Below, piece after piece: positions 6,251-6,307 of a DNA stretch of 6,307 nucleotides. A program made the position numbers and the translations under genes. Position 1 is the first letter of the stretch. Each line of letters begins with the position of its first letter. Under the pieces are notes generated by a model. The model saw only the letters and a program-made list of their open reading frames with translations. It did not search any database and had not been told where the DNA came from. The stretch is from Granulicella sp. (GTDB taxonomy: Bacteria > Acidobacteriota > Terriglobia > Terriglobales > Acidobacteriaceae), in NCBI GenBank assembly GCA_003133205.1, contig PKWK01000080.1:1-6307 (forward strand), written 5' to 3'.

Positions 6251-6286
6251 CCCCCGGCATCGCCCAGACGAAAGACAATACGGAGA

Positions 6287-6307
6287 GATGACTATGCGGT
6301 TAGCTCA
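6287..6307 (+). repeat. Third IS1595-type end, cut by the window edge
   Basis: GATGACTATGC then GGTTAGCTCA matches the left end of the complete IS in 18 of 21 positions and has the same orientation, so it points to the right and out of the window. It most likely marks the start of a second IS1595-type element or a transposase-less derivative. Only the end is visible, so which of these cannot be told. Confidence 0.7.

Noticed and set aside
1..6307. CRISPR array, tRNA or rRNA gene
   Set aside because: No regularly spaced repeats, no cloverleaf-type sequence and no recognisable conserved rRNA segment were seen on either strand.

Overview
The window most likely comes from a member of the Acidobacteria. 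The main reason is its largest gene, a 1144-residue TonB-dependent outer-membrane receptor with an N-terminal carboxypeptidase-regulatory-like domain, a receptor type greatly expanded in that phylum. The DNA is fairly GC-rich in genes, with clear Shine-Dalgarno sites. The phylum call is inferred from protein architecture, not from a marker gene.

Every gene I accept lies on the minus strand, so the biological order runs from right to left. At the far right (6287-6307) is a 21-base sequence that closely matches the end of the insertion sequence (IS) further left; it probably starts a second, related element that continues outside the window. Next comes the 5' end of a Phd/YefM-type antitoxin gene (start 6238), cut off after 34 codons by a complete IS1595-family element (5122-6135, 1014 bp, imperfect 24-bp inverted ends, one 319-residue transposase). 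I see no target-site duplication, and neither the antitoxin remainder nor a toxin gene follows on the other side. The junction therefore looks like a rearrangement or deletion rather than a fresh simple insertion.

About 490 bp of gene-poor, less GC-rich DNA (4629-5121) follows. It holds the probable promoter, a short tandem repeat and a strong ribosome binding site for the receptor. The receptor gene (1194-4628) is followed by a 196-bp gap with a small, well-initiated but doubtful reading frame and a GC-rich hairpin, and then by an HpcH/HpaI-type class II aldolase (170-997). Receptor and aldolase are co-oriented with no obvious terminator between them, so co-transcription is possible. A sensible but unproven reading is uptake of a plant- or sugar-acid-derived compound by the receptor and retro-aldol cleavage of a downstream 2-keto acid by the aldolase. 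The first 169 bases contain no gene I can support, but bases 1-48 may be the end of another mobile element.

The window does not show a clearly new biological system. Its most interesting part is the right side, where an antitoxin remnant is sandwiched between two related IS1595-type ends.
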